This document shows, piece by piece, positions 1 to 8,236 of a DNA stretch of 64,000 nt; within the stretch, counting starts at the first letter, position 1; the number at the start of each line of letters is the position of its first letter. This DNA is from JAAXKN01 sp036261625. GTDB taxonomy: Bacteria > Bacteroidota > Ignavibacteria > Ignavibacteriales > SURF-24. Position numbers and translations under genes: made by a program. The notes under the pieces are model-generated. The model saw only the letters and a program-made list of their open reading frames with translations, was not told the origin of the DNA and did no database searches. The stretch spans positions 1-64,000 of the forward strand of contig DATAKL010000057.1 of the NCBI GenBank assembly GCA_036261625.1. Reading direction: 5' to 3'.

Positions 1-138
1 ATTATAAAGTTCAGAGGCTTTAGTCTTATTAGTCGAATTTATTTAAGAAAGCCGTATGAGGGAAAACCTCACGTACGGTTTGACGAGGGTTTGAGGGAAA
101 CATAATGGAAACATTCATGCGCCCTCATCCTACTCTAC
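1..138 (+). mobile_element. 3' end of a group II intron (domains V and VI)
   Basis: Positions 49-81 fold into a textbook group II intron domain V. The lower stem AAGCCGTAT pairs with the 3' strand around a two-base CG bulge, and the upper stem GAGG/CCTC carries a GA-rich cap. The AGC-type catalytic triad is present as AGCCG. Positions 85-138 resemble domain VI: GAGGG at 93-97 pairs with CCCTC at 122-126, with an inner AATG-GAAA-CATT hairpin at 104-115 (GNRA loop). The sequence ends in CCTACTCTAC, typical of bacterial intron 3' ends, so the 3' splice junction is placed near 138. The intron-encoded reverse transcriptase would lie upstream, outside the window. The domain V call is strong; the exact 3' boundary is inference. 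Confidence 0.85.
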
Positions 139-203
139 AAAATATTATGAATATTAATGTGCATGAAAAGGGAACATGCAGCAGAAATCAAAACTGTATT
201 ATC

Positions 204-917
204 ATGAAAAGTTTATTGAATTTAAGCAGATTAGCTATAATGGGTATCGTTTTACTTATCATAGGCTCCCGGATTTTTTCACAAAGCGCACACATGGAAA
301 ACGCTTCATTGCAGAGACTGAAAGTGGATTCACTTGTAAACAATCTGAATGAAAACAGCAAAAAGAGCCTGAAGGAGTTCTACAAAAAAGTATTTGCAAT
401 GGACAGCCTTGCCGAAGAAGGGCTCTTGATGAATATGAACCGGAAGCTTTCACTTGAAAAAAAGTCTGTCCTATCGCACGCGCTTGTCTATGTCAGTAAA
501 AGCAGCATTCTCAATGAACTCGTTCATGCCTACAGACAGGCCCAGGACACTTTAACGCGTGATATGATTGTCTACACTATTCTCGGCGCCAGATATAAAT
601 TTAATCAGACCTCGGATTTAAGCCTTAAGCCGAATAAGGAAATCTTTCCGATACTTTTCGAAACACTTACCGATACTTTGGACATTTCCCGGATAGCCGA
701 AGTAATTAAAAAGATCAACGGAATTGCCTGGCTTGCCATAGTGAAATGGGGCGGGTTTAATGATCTGAAGACTACGTTTGCACGGGACTTTTTGGGGGCT
801 TCTTTTAATGAGAAAAAGAGGGTGCAGTCTGAGCTGCTTGAGTGGTGGAAGAAAAACGGGCAGAATGTATACTGGGATAAAAAAATAAAGATGTTCACCC
901 TGGTAGGAAACAGGTAA
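204..917 (+). CDS. Unknown exported protein
   Basis: This is a protein of about 237 residues that I do not recognise. The reading frame is open back to 105, but that extension runs through the group II intron tail, so the ATG at 204 is preferred. It begins MKSLLNLSRLAIMG, followed by a hydrophobic stretch and a signal-peptidase-like site near FSQSA, which suggests export. The mature part is charged and mostly helical, with a Trp-rich C-terminal region (LLEWWKKNGQ). No catalytic motif is apparent. The insertion of the intron just upstream may have separated the gene from its original promoter. It is on the same strand as the menaquinone genes, but an 88-base gap with an inverted repeat lies between them. 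Confidence 0.6.
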   Translation: MKSLLNLSRLAIMGIVLLIIGSRIFSQSAHMENASLQRLKVDSLVNNLNENSKKSLKEFYKKVFAMDSLAEEGLLMNMNRKLSLEKKSVLSHALVYVSKSSILNELVHAYRQAQDTLTRDMIVYTILGARYKFNQTSDLSLKPNKEIFPILFETLTDTLDISRIAEVIKKINGIAWLAIVKWGGFNDLKTTFARDFLGASFNEKKRVQSELLEWWKKNGQNVYWDKKIKMFTLVGNR

Positions 918-948
918 AGTTTCTCATCCGGCGGATTAATATTTCTGT

Positions 949-998
949 TACGGAGAATCCAGAAAAAGTTGTAAATTTAAGAACTAACATTCTCCGTA
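949..998 (+). repeat. 10-bp inverted repeat in the menH leader
   Basis: TACGGAGAAT at 949-958 is perfectly complemented by ATTCTCCGTA at 989-998, with a 30-base AT-rich loop. The right arm ends seven bases before the menH start codon, so the hairpin would sequester the region where a ribosome binding site should be. No other Shine-Dalgarno-like sequence is seen before menH. It could be a translational control hairpin or an operator; the function is inference. Confidence 0.45.
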
Positions 999-1005
999 GT
1001 GACTA

Positions 1006-1848
1006 ATGAAAATACAATTAAACGATCTGGAAATTAACATTGAGAAACTTTCTTCCACAGATGAAGATTCCAAAGCTGAAGGGACAATCCCGGTTTTATT
1101 CCTGCACGGGTTCTCAGGTTCTTCGGGTGACTGGAAGTTCCTCTTTGATAAGCTTCCTAAGGGCTTTACTCCGTATGCAATGGATATTGTCGGCCACGGC
1201 AAAAGCAGTTCGCCGGGTGAAGTTTCACTTTATTCGTCTGAAGCAGTAACAAGCCAGATACTTGGCATTTTAGATTACCTTAACTTTGATCAGGTTTTTC
1301 TCGCGGGCTACTCAATGGGAGGGCGCGCAGCCTTGAGTTTTGCAGTTAATAATCCCCAAAGGCTGAAAGGCCTCATTCTTGAAAGCTCCACAGCAGGTAT
1401 TACTGATGAAAGTGAGAGGCGGGAGCGCCGCTCTTCGGACTTAAGGCTGGCTGACTTTATTGAAAACAATCCCATTGAGGCATTCGTGGACTACTGGATG
1501 GATGTGCCTCTTTTTGCCACACTTAAAAAACTTCCCGAAGACGTCTACCGCGCGGTCAGAGAAAGTAAGATGCATAACAGCAAAACCGGGCTTGCCAACT
1601 CTCTGAGAGGGTTTTCAACCGGACTGATGCCCGGTCTGTGGGATAGACTTCAGGAGATAAACTGCAGAACACTTCTTATTACAGGAGAACTGGATAAAAA
1701 ATTTACACGCATTAATATTGAAATGTCCAGGAAAATTAAGCCTTCAGACCACGAAGTCATTGCAAGCGCAGGGCATAATATCCATTTAGAAAAACCTGAA
1801 ATTTTCTTAAATTTGTTAGACGGGTTTTTAAGAGGCCTGCAGGAGTGA
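1006..1848 (+). CDS. menH: 2-succinyl-6-hydroxy-2,4-cyclohexadiene-1-carboxylate synthase, MenH-type alpha/beta hydrolase
   Basis: MenH removes pyruvate from SEPHCHC to give SHCHC in menaquinone synthesis. The 280-residue protein is a single alpha/beta-hydrolase domain. It has an oxyanion motif HGFSG at 34-38, a nucleophile elbow GYSMGG (Ser103), an acid in TGELD (Asp230) and a catalytic His in AGHNIH (His257). Generic hydrolases of this fold look alike, so the specific assignment leans on context: it is the first gene of a run with menB, menA, menC and menE. The length fits MenH (250-280 residues). The start ATG has no clear ribosome binding site and sits next to an inverted repeat. Confidence 0.85.
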   Translation: MKIQLNDLEINIEKLSSTDEDSKAEGTIPVLFLHGFSGSSGDWKFLFDKLPKGFTPYAMDIVGHGKSSSPGEVSLYSSEAVTSQILGILDYLNFDQVFLAGYSMGGRAALSFAVNNPQRLKGLILESSTAGITDESERRERRSSDLRLADFIENNPIEAFVDYWMDVPLFATLKKLPEDVYRAVRESKMHNSKTGLANSLRGFSTGLMPGLWDRLQEINCRTLLITGELDKKFTRINIEMSRKIKPSDHEVIASAGHNIHLEKPEIFLNLLDGFLRGLQE

Positions 1849-1912
1849 AGAGTTAAATTTATTAAGGGCTAAAGAACGTCCTTAGAAACAATATTTCGAG
1901 AGGATAAAGAAA

Positions 1913-2746
1913 ATGAAATTCGACTGGCAGAAGGCTAAAGAATATCAGGATATTATATACGAAAAGATGGACGGTATTGCAAAGGTTACAATCAACCGCC
2001 CCGAGGTCAGAAATGCTTTCAGACCTGAAACAGTAATGGAAATGTATGATGCTTTTATTGATGCAAGGGAAGACCCCTCCATAGGCGTCGTTCTCCTTAC
2101 AGGGCAGGGCCCGGCAAAAGACGGCAAGTACGCATTCTGCTCCGGAGGCGACCAGAGAATTCGGGGCGATCAGGGTTATGTAGGCCACGACGGCGTGCCC
2201 AGGCTAAATGTACTCGATTTACAGAAGCTCATTCGAAGCATTCCGAAGCCCGTAATTGCGCTTGTTGCAGGATATGCCATCGGAGGAGGCCACGTGCTCC
2301 ACGTCGTATGCGATCTTACAATTGCAGCCGATAACGCTATATTCGGGCAGACAGGCCCCAAGGTTGGAAGTTTTGACGGCGGCTTCGGAGCAAGTTACCT
2401 GGCGCGCCTGGTAGGGCAGAAAAAAGCGCGCGAAATCTGGTATCTCTGCCGCCAGTACAACGCTCAGGAAGCTGTGGATATGGGACTTGTGAACAAAGTC
2501 GTACCTGTTGAAGAGCTTGAAAGCGAGGGTGTCGAGTGGGCAAAAGAGATACTTTCAATGAGCCCCTTATCAATACGCGTACTTAAATCGGCCTTTAATG
2601 CAGAGCTCGACGGGCAGCAGGGAATTCAGGAACTGGCCGGCAATGCAACGCTTCTTTACTATATGAGCGATGAGGCCCAGGAAGGCAAAAAGGCTTACCT
2701 CGAGAAAAGAAAGCCCGATTTTAATAAGTTCCCCAGACTGCCATAA
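1913..2746 (+). CDS. menB: 1,4-dihydroxy-2-naphthoyl-CoA synthase
   Basis: MenB is the crotonase-family enzyme that closes the second ring of o-succinylbenzoyl-CoA to give DHNA-CoA. The 277-residue length is typical. Visible motifs are the oxyanion-hole segments CSGGD (76-80) and GGGHVLH (124-130), the MenB signature TGPKVGSFDGG (147-157) with its conserved Asp, and the C-terminal YNAQEAVDMGLVN segment. A GAGG-type ribosome binding site lies just before the ATG. It is followed 33 bases later by menA, so the two are likely cotranscribed. Confidence 0.95.
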   Translation: MKFDWQKAKEYQDIIYEKMDGIAKVTINRPEVRNAFRPETVMEMYDAFIDAREDPSIGVVLLTGQGPAKDGKYAFCSGGDQRIRGDQGYVGHDGVPRLNVLDLQKLIRSIPKPVIALVAGYAIGGGHVLHVVCDLTIAADNAIFGQTGPKVGSFDGGFGASYLARLVGQKKAREIWYLCRQYNAQEAVDMGLVNKVVPVEELESEGVEWAKEILSMSPLSIRVLKSAFNAELDGQQGIQELAGNATLLYYMSDEAQEGKKAYLEKRKPDFNKFPRLP

Positions 2747-2779
2747 AGCAGCAGCAGAAGAAGAAGATTTTTAAGAAAA

Positions 2780-3673
2780 ATGACAAAGAACAATTATCCA
2801 AATAAATTTCAAAGCTGGGTTCTGGCCAGCCGCCCTAAGACACTGCCTGCGGCAGTTGTGCCTGTACTGGTCGGAACAGCTCTGGCAGCCTATGAAGGGA
2901 GCTTCAGACCTCTGGCGGCTTTCGTTGCACTTTTATGCTCACTGCTTATACAAGTAGGAACAAACTTTGTAAATGACCTTTACGACTTTCTGGCAGGGAC
3001 CGATAAAAAGGACCGCCCGGGACCCTTGAGAGTTCTGGCTAACGGGCTTATTACGGTCAGGGAAATGAAACTTGGCATTGCCCTGGTCTTCGGCTCGGCA
3101 TTCCTTTCTGGCATGTACCTCGTCTACTTAGGAGGTCTTCCGGTACTTGTAATTGGAGTCCTCTCAATTTTGGCCGGGATGGCCTATACGGCAGGACCTT
3201 ACCCGCTGGCATATAACGGACTGGGGGATGTGTTTGTATTCCTCTTCTTCGGGCTTGTGGGCACCGTGGGCACTTTTTACGTGCAGGCCTTAAGGTTTTC
3301 AGCTATTTCTGTGTGGGCTTCAATTCCTGTAGGAGCCTTAATAACAAATATTCTTGTTGTTAATAACTACCGCGACCGCGAGGAAGACCGCGCGGCAGGA
3401 AAAAGAACTACTGCCGTCATATTCGGCAGGAGGTTTGCACGCCTGCAATATATTGCGCTCCTTCTTGTAAGCTATGTTACTCCGGTTGTGATATTTACCC
3501 TTTATAAGCAGGATATATGGGTATTTCTGCCTCTGCTGACAGCGCCGCTGGCACTGCACCTGATAAAGATGCTCTACAGCCTTGAAGGCTCTTACCTGAA
3601 CAAAACCCTGGAACTTACGGCTAAACTATCCGCACTCTACGGGTTTCTCTTTGCAATCGGCATTCTTGTATGA
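2780..3673 (+). CDS. menA: 1,4-dihydroxy-2-naphthoate polyprenyltransferase
   Basis: MenA attaches the isoprenoid tail to DHNA, giving demethylmenaquinone in the inner membrane. The protein has 297 residues and eight or nine hydrophobic helices. Both prenyltransferase motifs are present: NDLYDFLAGTD with the following DRPGP (65-82) and the second aspartate-rich segment NNYRDREED (195-203). The last codons overlap the menC start by four bases (ATGA), indicating translational coupling. Confidence 0.95.
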   Translation: MTKNNYPNKFQSWVLASRPKTLPAAVVPVLVGTALAAYEGSFRPLAAFVALLCSLLIQVGTNFVNDLYDFLAGTDKKDRPGPLRVLANGLITVREMKLGIALVFGSAFLSGMYLVYLGGLPVLVIGVLSILAGMAYTAGPYPLAYNGLGDVFVFLFFGLVGTVGTFYVQALRFSAISVWASIPVGALITNILVVNNYRDREEDRAAGKRTTAVIFGRRFARLQYIALLLVSYVTPVVIFTLYKQDIWVFLPLLTAPLALHLIKMLYSLEGSYLNKTLELTAKLSALYGFLFAIGILV

Positions 3674-4728
3674 GCGTTCTGAAAATAAAATATATCCCTT
3701 ACGGCATTAAATTCACCAGTCCCTTTGTCACTTCAAAAGGAGCAGTAGAACGCCGCAGGGGATTTTTTATTTGCATCAATGAAACTGCCTGGGGGGAGGC
3801 TGCTCCCTTTCCGGAATTTGGAAGTGAGAGTTATATTGAAAGTGAGGCTGCATTAAAAGAGCTCTTCGGCTTATCTGAAGGTGAAGTCTGTGAGCTTACG
3901 CGGGATTCCTTTGAAGGCAAGCTTCAAAGTCTTAACTTTCTTCCGGCATTAAGGCACGGCCTGGAGCAGGCCTATCTTAATTTCAGGTCTCTTAGTGAAA
4001 AAACCTCTTTAGAGAAAATTCTGGGTGTAAAGTTAAGTCCCGGAATAAACGTCAACGGCCTCATCGGGCTTGTAAGCCCTGAGGAGGCTCTGGGAAAAGC
4101 GCTGGAGCTTACAAAGAAGGGCTTTACCACGCTTAAGTTAAAGGCGGGAAGAAATGATTTTAATCTGGATAAAAAGTCGCTTGAGCTTTTAAGAAATAAC
4201 CTTAGTCCGAAAGTTAAACTCCGTATTGATGTAAACGGCAAATGGGAACCCTCTCAGGCTGTTGCTTATATAAAAGAGCTGGAAGAGTACGGTCTTGAAT
4301 ACATTGAGCAGCCGGTTAGGGGAAAAGAAGATTTCTTTCAGCTTGCCGCGCTCTCCAAAGTGCCCCTTGCAGCAGATGAGATTGTAAGAAATGCCGGGGA
4401 TGCCTCTGAAGTAATAAGAAGATCTCCGGAATCTGTCTTAATTCTTAAGCCAATGATGCTTGGCGGAATAGCCAGAACACTAAGTATAATTAAGGAAGCC
4501 GAAGCCTCCGGCGTAAAGACCGTAATATCATCTTCTTTTGAAACCTCCCTCGGGCTTTCTGCCGCTGTGTTTCTGGCCCTCTCCCAGAAGTCGGATACCG
4601 CGCACGGGCTTGGGACACAGGGTTTTCTGGAAAGTGATCCTTTCGGAGACTTTCCTGAAGTTAAAGGAGGCATAATTGAATCTCAAAGCTCCATCTTTAC
4701 TGATCCCTCTTTCAAGTACAAAATATGA
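3670..4728 (+). CDS. menC: o-succinylbenzoate synthase
   Basis: MenC is an enolase-superfamily enzyme that dehydrates SHCHC to o-succinylbenzoate. The superfamily residues are in order: the KxK motif at Lys156/Lys158 (LKLKAG), metal ligands Asp187 (RIDVNG), Glu213 (YIEQPV) and Asp236 (AADE), and the second-side Lys260 (LILKPMMLGG). The 352-residue length is normal. The gene overlaps menA upstream and menE downstream by four bases each. Confidence 0.95.
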   Translation: MSVLKIKYIPYGIKFTSPFVTSKGAVERRRGFFICINETAWGEAAPFPEFGSESYIESEAALKELFGLSEGEVCELTRDSFEGKLQSLNFLPALRHGLEQAYLNFRSLSEKTSLEKILGVKLSPGINVNGLIGLVSPEEALGKALELTKKGFTTLKLKAGRNDFNLDKKSLELLRNNLSPKVKLRIDVNGKWEPSQAVAYIKELEEYGLEYIEQPVRGKEDFFQLAALSKVPLAADEIVRNAGDASEVIRRSPESVLILKPMMLGGIARTLSIIKEAEASGVKTVISSSFETSLGLSAAVFLALSQKSDTAHGLGTQGFLESDPFGDFPEVKGGIIESQSSIFTDPSFKYKI

Positions 4729-6179
4729 CAGAATTCAAGTTTTTTAATAAAACAATCCGGGTACATCAAGCCCATCCCGCCGTAATCAGCACGGGTGAGG
4801 TTATTACCTACGGTGAACTGAAAATACGCATTAAGGCTCTCTCGAAGTTTCTTAAGGCCTCAGGACTAAAGAGGGGGATGCATGCAGCCATCCTCTCCGG
4901 TAATAATTCTGATTTTATAGTGCTTACTCTGGCGTTGTGGGATCTTGGCGCTGTGCCTGTTCCACTAAACGTGAGACTTCTGGATGAGGACCTTGAAAAG
5001 CTCACAGTGCACTCCGAGGCAAAATTCCTTTTTATTCATGAAGAACTTAAAGACAGGCTTCCCGGAGACATCTCTTCTTCAAAAAAAATTGTCTTCCCGG
5101 TTAAGTGGGAAGAAGCATCTGACGGGGCAATAGAGCAGGAAGATAGCGATTTAAATGAATGTGCACTTATTCTTTATACCTCGGGCACTACAGGAGTGCC
5201 GAAAGGGGTTATGCACACATTTAGTACGCTATTAGGAAGCGCCAAGGCATCGGACAGCCTTTTAAGGCAGACAAGTTCAGACCGCTGGCTGGCAAGCCTT
5301 CCTTTTTACCATATTGGGGGCTTTTCAATTCCCGTTAGAGCATTTCTCTACGGGGCTTCTGTTATCATACCCCCGTCGCTTAAAGCTGAAGACATTGCCA
5401 TGGCCGTTGAAGCTTTCAGGCCTACACTGATCTCTTATGTAACTACAACGCTGAGGCGCTTAATTGAAACGGGAGTTAAACCAAATCCTGAACTGCGCTA
5501 TATGCTTCTTGGCGGGGGGCCTGTAGACAATGAGCTTGCCCGAAATGCAATTAAGGAAGGCTGGAGGGCTGTTAAAGTATACGGAAGTACTGAAACAGCT
5601 ACGCTTGTAAGCGCTGTGGAAATTGAAGAGTATCCGGAAAAACTCTCTTCGGCAGGCCGTGCTTTACCTGGAAATGTTATTACGATAGTTGATGAAAAGG
5701 GGCGTGAGACAGAAACAGGCAAAAGCGGGGAGATAGTAATTAAGGGCCCATCTGTTATGGCGGGCTACTGGAATAACTCTGACGAGACCGGGAAAAAGCT
5801 GCTTAAAGGGTTTTATTATACCGGGGATCTGGGGCATATGGATACTGAAGGCTACCTTTACGTCGAAGCCCGCAGGACTGACCTTATCATTTCAGGAGGG
5901 GAGAACGTGAACCCCCTGGAAGTTGAAGATGCCATATTAAGGCATCCCAAGGTTAAGGAAGCCTGTGTATTTGCCCTGGAGGATAAAGAGTGGGGGCAGA
6001 CGGTTGCCGCAGCGCTGGTAATAAAAGGCAACATTGAGACGGAAGAACTGACCGGATTCTTAAGAAACCAGCTGGCTTCATACAAAATACCCCGCAGAAT
6101 ATTTTTCACTGAGGAACTTCCCAGAACGTCTCTCGGCAAACTAAGACGCGAATACATAAGGGAAATGTTCCAAATGTAG
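4725..6179 (+). CDS. menE: o-succinylbenzoate--CoA ligase
   Basis: MenE activates o-succinylbenzoate to its CoA thioester through an acyl-adenylate. The protein has 484 residues and the adenylate-forming signatures: P-loop YTSGTTGVPKG (151-161), VYGSTET, YYTGDLG, and the C-terminal GKLRRE with the catalytic lysine. The family is broad, so the substrate assignment comes from position: it overlaps menC by four bases and closes the operon. No convincing terminator separates it from the convergent thioesterase gene 21 bases away. Confidence 0.92.
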   Translation: MTEFKFFNKTIRVHQAHPAVISTGEVITYGELKIRIKALSKFLKASGLKRGMHAAILSGNNSDFIVLTLALWDLGAVPVPLNVRLLDEDLEKLTVHSEAKFLFIHEELKDRLPGDISSSKKIVFPVKWEEASDGAIEQEDSDLNECALILYTSGTTGVPKGVMHTFSTLLGSAKASDSLLRQTSSDRWLASLPFYHIGGFSIPVRAFLYGASVIIPPSLKAEDIAMAVEAFRPTLISYVTTTLRRLIETGVKPNPELRYMLLGGGPVDNELARNAIKEGWRAVKVYGSTETATLVSAVEIEEYPEKLSSAGRALPGNVITIVDEKGRETETGKSGEIVIKGPSVMAGYWNNSDETGKKLLKGFYYTGDLGHMDTEGYLYVEARRTDLIISGGENVNPLEVEDAILRHPKVKEACVFALEDKEWGQTVAAALVIKGNIETEELTGFLRNQLASYKIPRRIFFTEELPRTSLGKLRREYIREMFQM

Positions 6180-6200
6180 CCCCGGGTTAAACCTTCACTG

Positions 6201-6596
6201 TTAAACCCTCTTCAGGCAATTTTTCAGGTCTTCAGGAAGCGCACTCTTCTGCCAGTCGCGTTTCAACACTAAGACGTGCACGGTTTTAACCCTGGCGCAT
6301 AAATCCCCGCCGTTATCAAGCACCTCATAGCTAAGCTCAAAGGAGGATTCCTTAAGGATTGTAACTCTGAGCTCTACGGTGAGATTCTTTCCCGGGAAAA
6401 TGGGCTTTATGAAGTCTGCCTCCGAATGCACCAGGGGAAGGGCATACTCAATGTCTTTGAAATAATCCCTTTCAAGGTTCCCCTTTTGAAGAAGTTCTTC
6501 GTATGCCTGATGTGCCACCTTAAAGATATTCCCATAAAACATAATCCCTGCGGGGTCGCAGTCGAAAAAGTTGATTTTAACTTCAGTCCGGAACAT
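6201..6596 (-). CDS. Hotdog-fold acyl-CoA thioesterase; candidate DHNA-CoA thioesterase
   Basis: This 131-residue single 4HBT domain has the motif FFDCDPAGIMFYGN at 10-23, in which the Asp before PAG is the expected catalytic acid. The DPAGIMFYGN wording resembles the cyanobacterial/plant DHNA-CoA thioesterases (Slr0204-type) more than the generic YbgC form. Menaquinone synthesis needs a DHNA-CoA hydrolase between MenB and MenA, and none is encoded in the operon itself, so this convergent neighbour is the natural candidate. It could equally be a general YbgC/FadM-type thioesterase. The fold is certain; the substrate is inference. Confidence 0.75.
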   Translation of the reverse strand: MFRTEVKINFFDCDPAGIMFYGNIFKVAHQAYEELLQKGNLERDYFKDIEYALPLVHSEADFIKPIFPGKNLTVELRVTILKESSFELSYEVLDNGGDLCARVKTVHVLVLKRDWQKSALPEDLKNCLKRV

Positions 6597-6702
6597 TGTT
6601 TTTCCTTAAATTTCAGAACTAAATTTAAGCAAATAGGAGTAAACTCAACAGAATCTTTTTTTCTTCAGAGGTGGTTTAATTACTACGGGCCCTGAGGATA
6701 CT

Positions 6703-6718
6703 GGTATATTTTTATACC
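6703..6718. repeat. Short perfect hairpin in a divergent intergenic region
   Basis: GGTATA and TATACC are separated by TTTT between the divergently transcribed thioesterase gene and the repeat-protein gene. It is followed by AT-rich sequence with further partial symmetry. It could be an operator or simply part of the promoter region. Confidence 0.3.
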
Positions 6719-6810
6719 TTATAAATCCCCTATAAATAAGGAGAAATTTTCTTAAATTTCGTGCGCAGAATTATTTCGGCTGCTTTTCAGGCTATAAATT
6801 TTTGGAAGAA

Positions 6811-8160
6811 ATGAAAACAAGCAATATCATCAGATTTTCAATATATAACATAATTTTTTGTCTCATTTTTGCGGCTTTTTATCCTCTGTTTGCTCAGGAG
6901 CAGCAGGAAAAAGAATATGACATAAAAAAGACCTATTACCCGAGCGGCAAACTTAAGACTGAAGGCGCCTACCACTACGGCAAACGCGAAGGCACCTACA
7001 GGGAGTACTATGAAAACGGACAGCTCTGGAAGCTCTGGTATTTCCATGACGACAAGGAAGACGGCACATCGCAGTGGTACCTGGAGAACGGGAAGCTCAC
7101 TATGGAATGGAACTATGCCAACGGGAAGCTGGAAGGCACCTCCAGGTGGTATTACGAAACCGGGGAGGTGTGGGCCGAGCCCAACTACATCAACAATGTC
7201 CAGGAAGGGATAACCAAGACCTATTACAAAAGCGGCAACGTTATGGGGCTCTGGAATTACCATAACGGGGTCCTCAACGGCCTTTCACGCACATTCTTCG
7301 ACGGCGGGGGTGTTGAGGTTGAAAAGTATTATGTGGATGGGAAGTTAGACGGCATAAGCCGTACCTACTATGAAAACGGCAAAGTTGCTCTTGAGGCAAA
7401 CTATAAGAACGATAAGCTGGAAGGCACTTCCAAACTGTTCTATATTGACGGATCCGTTAAGGTGATTGACACATATGAAAACGGACAGATCATTAAAAGG
7501 GTCCGTTACGGCATCGACAACAAGTTCCAAAAGGTTGAAGAAAGCTTCAAGGATTATTACGATGACGGCATCCTGAAAAGCGAGATCAGCTTTAAGGATG
7601 GAAAGAAAAACGGGCCGGAGAAAAATTATTATGACAGCGGCTACATTAAAGCGGAATTTAACTACGTTGAGGGAAAGCCCGACGGGGTCTGCAGAACCTA
7701 CCACGACAGCGGGTATGTGGAAACCGTGACAACCTTTGAGGCAGGACTTAAAAAGGGTACGGCCTATGAGTACGACAGTCTGGGGCGTCTGGCCTCTGAG
7801 CGTAATTTTTACAAGGACGAGCTGCAGGGGATTGCCAAAACCTACTATCCCGATGGCAGCATTAAAACAGAAATGTATTTTTCTGACGGTAAGCCCCAGG
7901 GCAAGGGGCGCGGGTTTTACCCGAACGGTAAGCTTGAGTATGAGGAAAGCTACCACAATGGTGCTGTTGACGGTGTAAAGACCTGGTACTTCCCGAACGG
8001 CGAAGTGTCGAAGTATGCTTACTTTAGAGACGGTGAGATGGACGGGGCCTACGTGTGCTATTACCAGAACGGCTTTGTAAAAAGCGAGGCCAGGTATGCC
8101 AACGGCAAGCTCCTCTCAGAAAGAGTCTACGACGAAAAAGGGCGTGTGCTTAAAAACTAA
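6811..8160 (+). CDS. Exported 24-residue repeat protein, YwqK/MORN-like
   Basis: The ATG at 6811 gives 449 residues. A TTG at 6802 is possible but adds only three residues before the signal peptide. The N-terminus is a signal peptide (hydrophobic IYNIIFCLIFAAF, then PLFAQ). The rest is about sixteen tandem repeats of 24 residues with the pattern YYxNGxL...Y.nGkldGtsr, as in the MORN_2 family often annotated as the YwqK antitoxin component. No toxin-like neighbour is present, so the antitoxin label should not be taken literally. In Bacteroidota-type genomes such proteins are common envelope or secreted proteins of unknown role. Repeat eight is irregular and longer. Confidence 0.85.
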   Translation: MKTSNIIRFSIYNIIFCLIFAAFYPLFAQEQQEKEYDIKKTYYPSGKLKTEGAYHYGKREGTYREYYENGQLWKLWYFHDDKEDGTSQWYLENGKLTMEWNYANGKLEGTSRWYYETGEVWAEPNYINNVQEGITKTYYKSGNVMGLWNYHNGVLNGLSRTFFDGGGVEVEKYYVDGKLDGISRTYYENGKVALEANYKNDKLEGTSKLFYIDGSVKVIDTYENGQIIKRVRYGIDNKFQKVEESFKDYYDDGILKSEISFKDGKKNGPEKNYYDSGYIKAEFNYVEGKPDGVCRTYHDSGYVETVTTFEAGLKKGTAYEYDSLGRLASERNFYKDELQGIAKTYYPDGSIKTEMYFSDGKPQGKGRGFYPNGKLEYEESYHNGAVDGVKTWYFPNGEVSKYAYFRDGEMDGAYVCYYQNGFVKSEARYANGKLLSERVYDEKGRVLKN

Positions 8161-8183
8161 ACTAAAAAAGAAATTTTGGGTAT

Positions 8184-8222
8184 AAAAAAAGCAGGGCGGT
8201 AATTCCGCTCTGCTTTTTTTTT
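8184..8222. terminator. Bidirectional rho-independent terminator
   Basis: A GCAGGGCGG / CCGCTCTGC stem with an AATT loop region (8191-8213) is flanked by an A-tract on the left and a run of nine T on the right. It serves the repeat-protein gene on the plus strand and the convergent peptidase-fusion gene on the minus strand. Confidence 0.85.
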
Positions 8223-8236
8223 GCTAATCGGTTTTA

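Noticed and set aside
1..104. Reading the domain V region as coding sequence (a frame open to a TAA near 104)
   Set aside because: The bases form a canonical domain V with bulge and paired stems; the frame is a by-product.
105..203. N-terminal extension of the first reading frame
   Set aside because: It runs through the group II intron domain VI and leaves the signal peptide internal; the ATG at 204 fits an exported protein.
6811..8160. YwqK antitoxin of a toxin-antitoxin pair
   Set aside because: The protein is exported and long, and no toxin-like gene is next to it; the label follows from the repeat family only.
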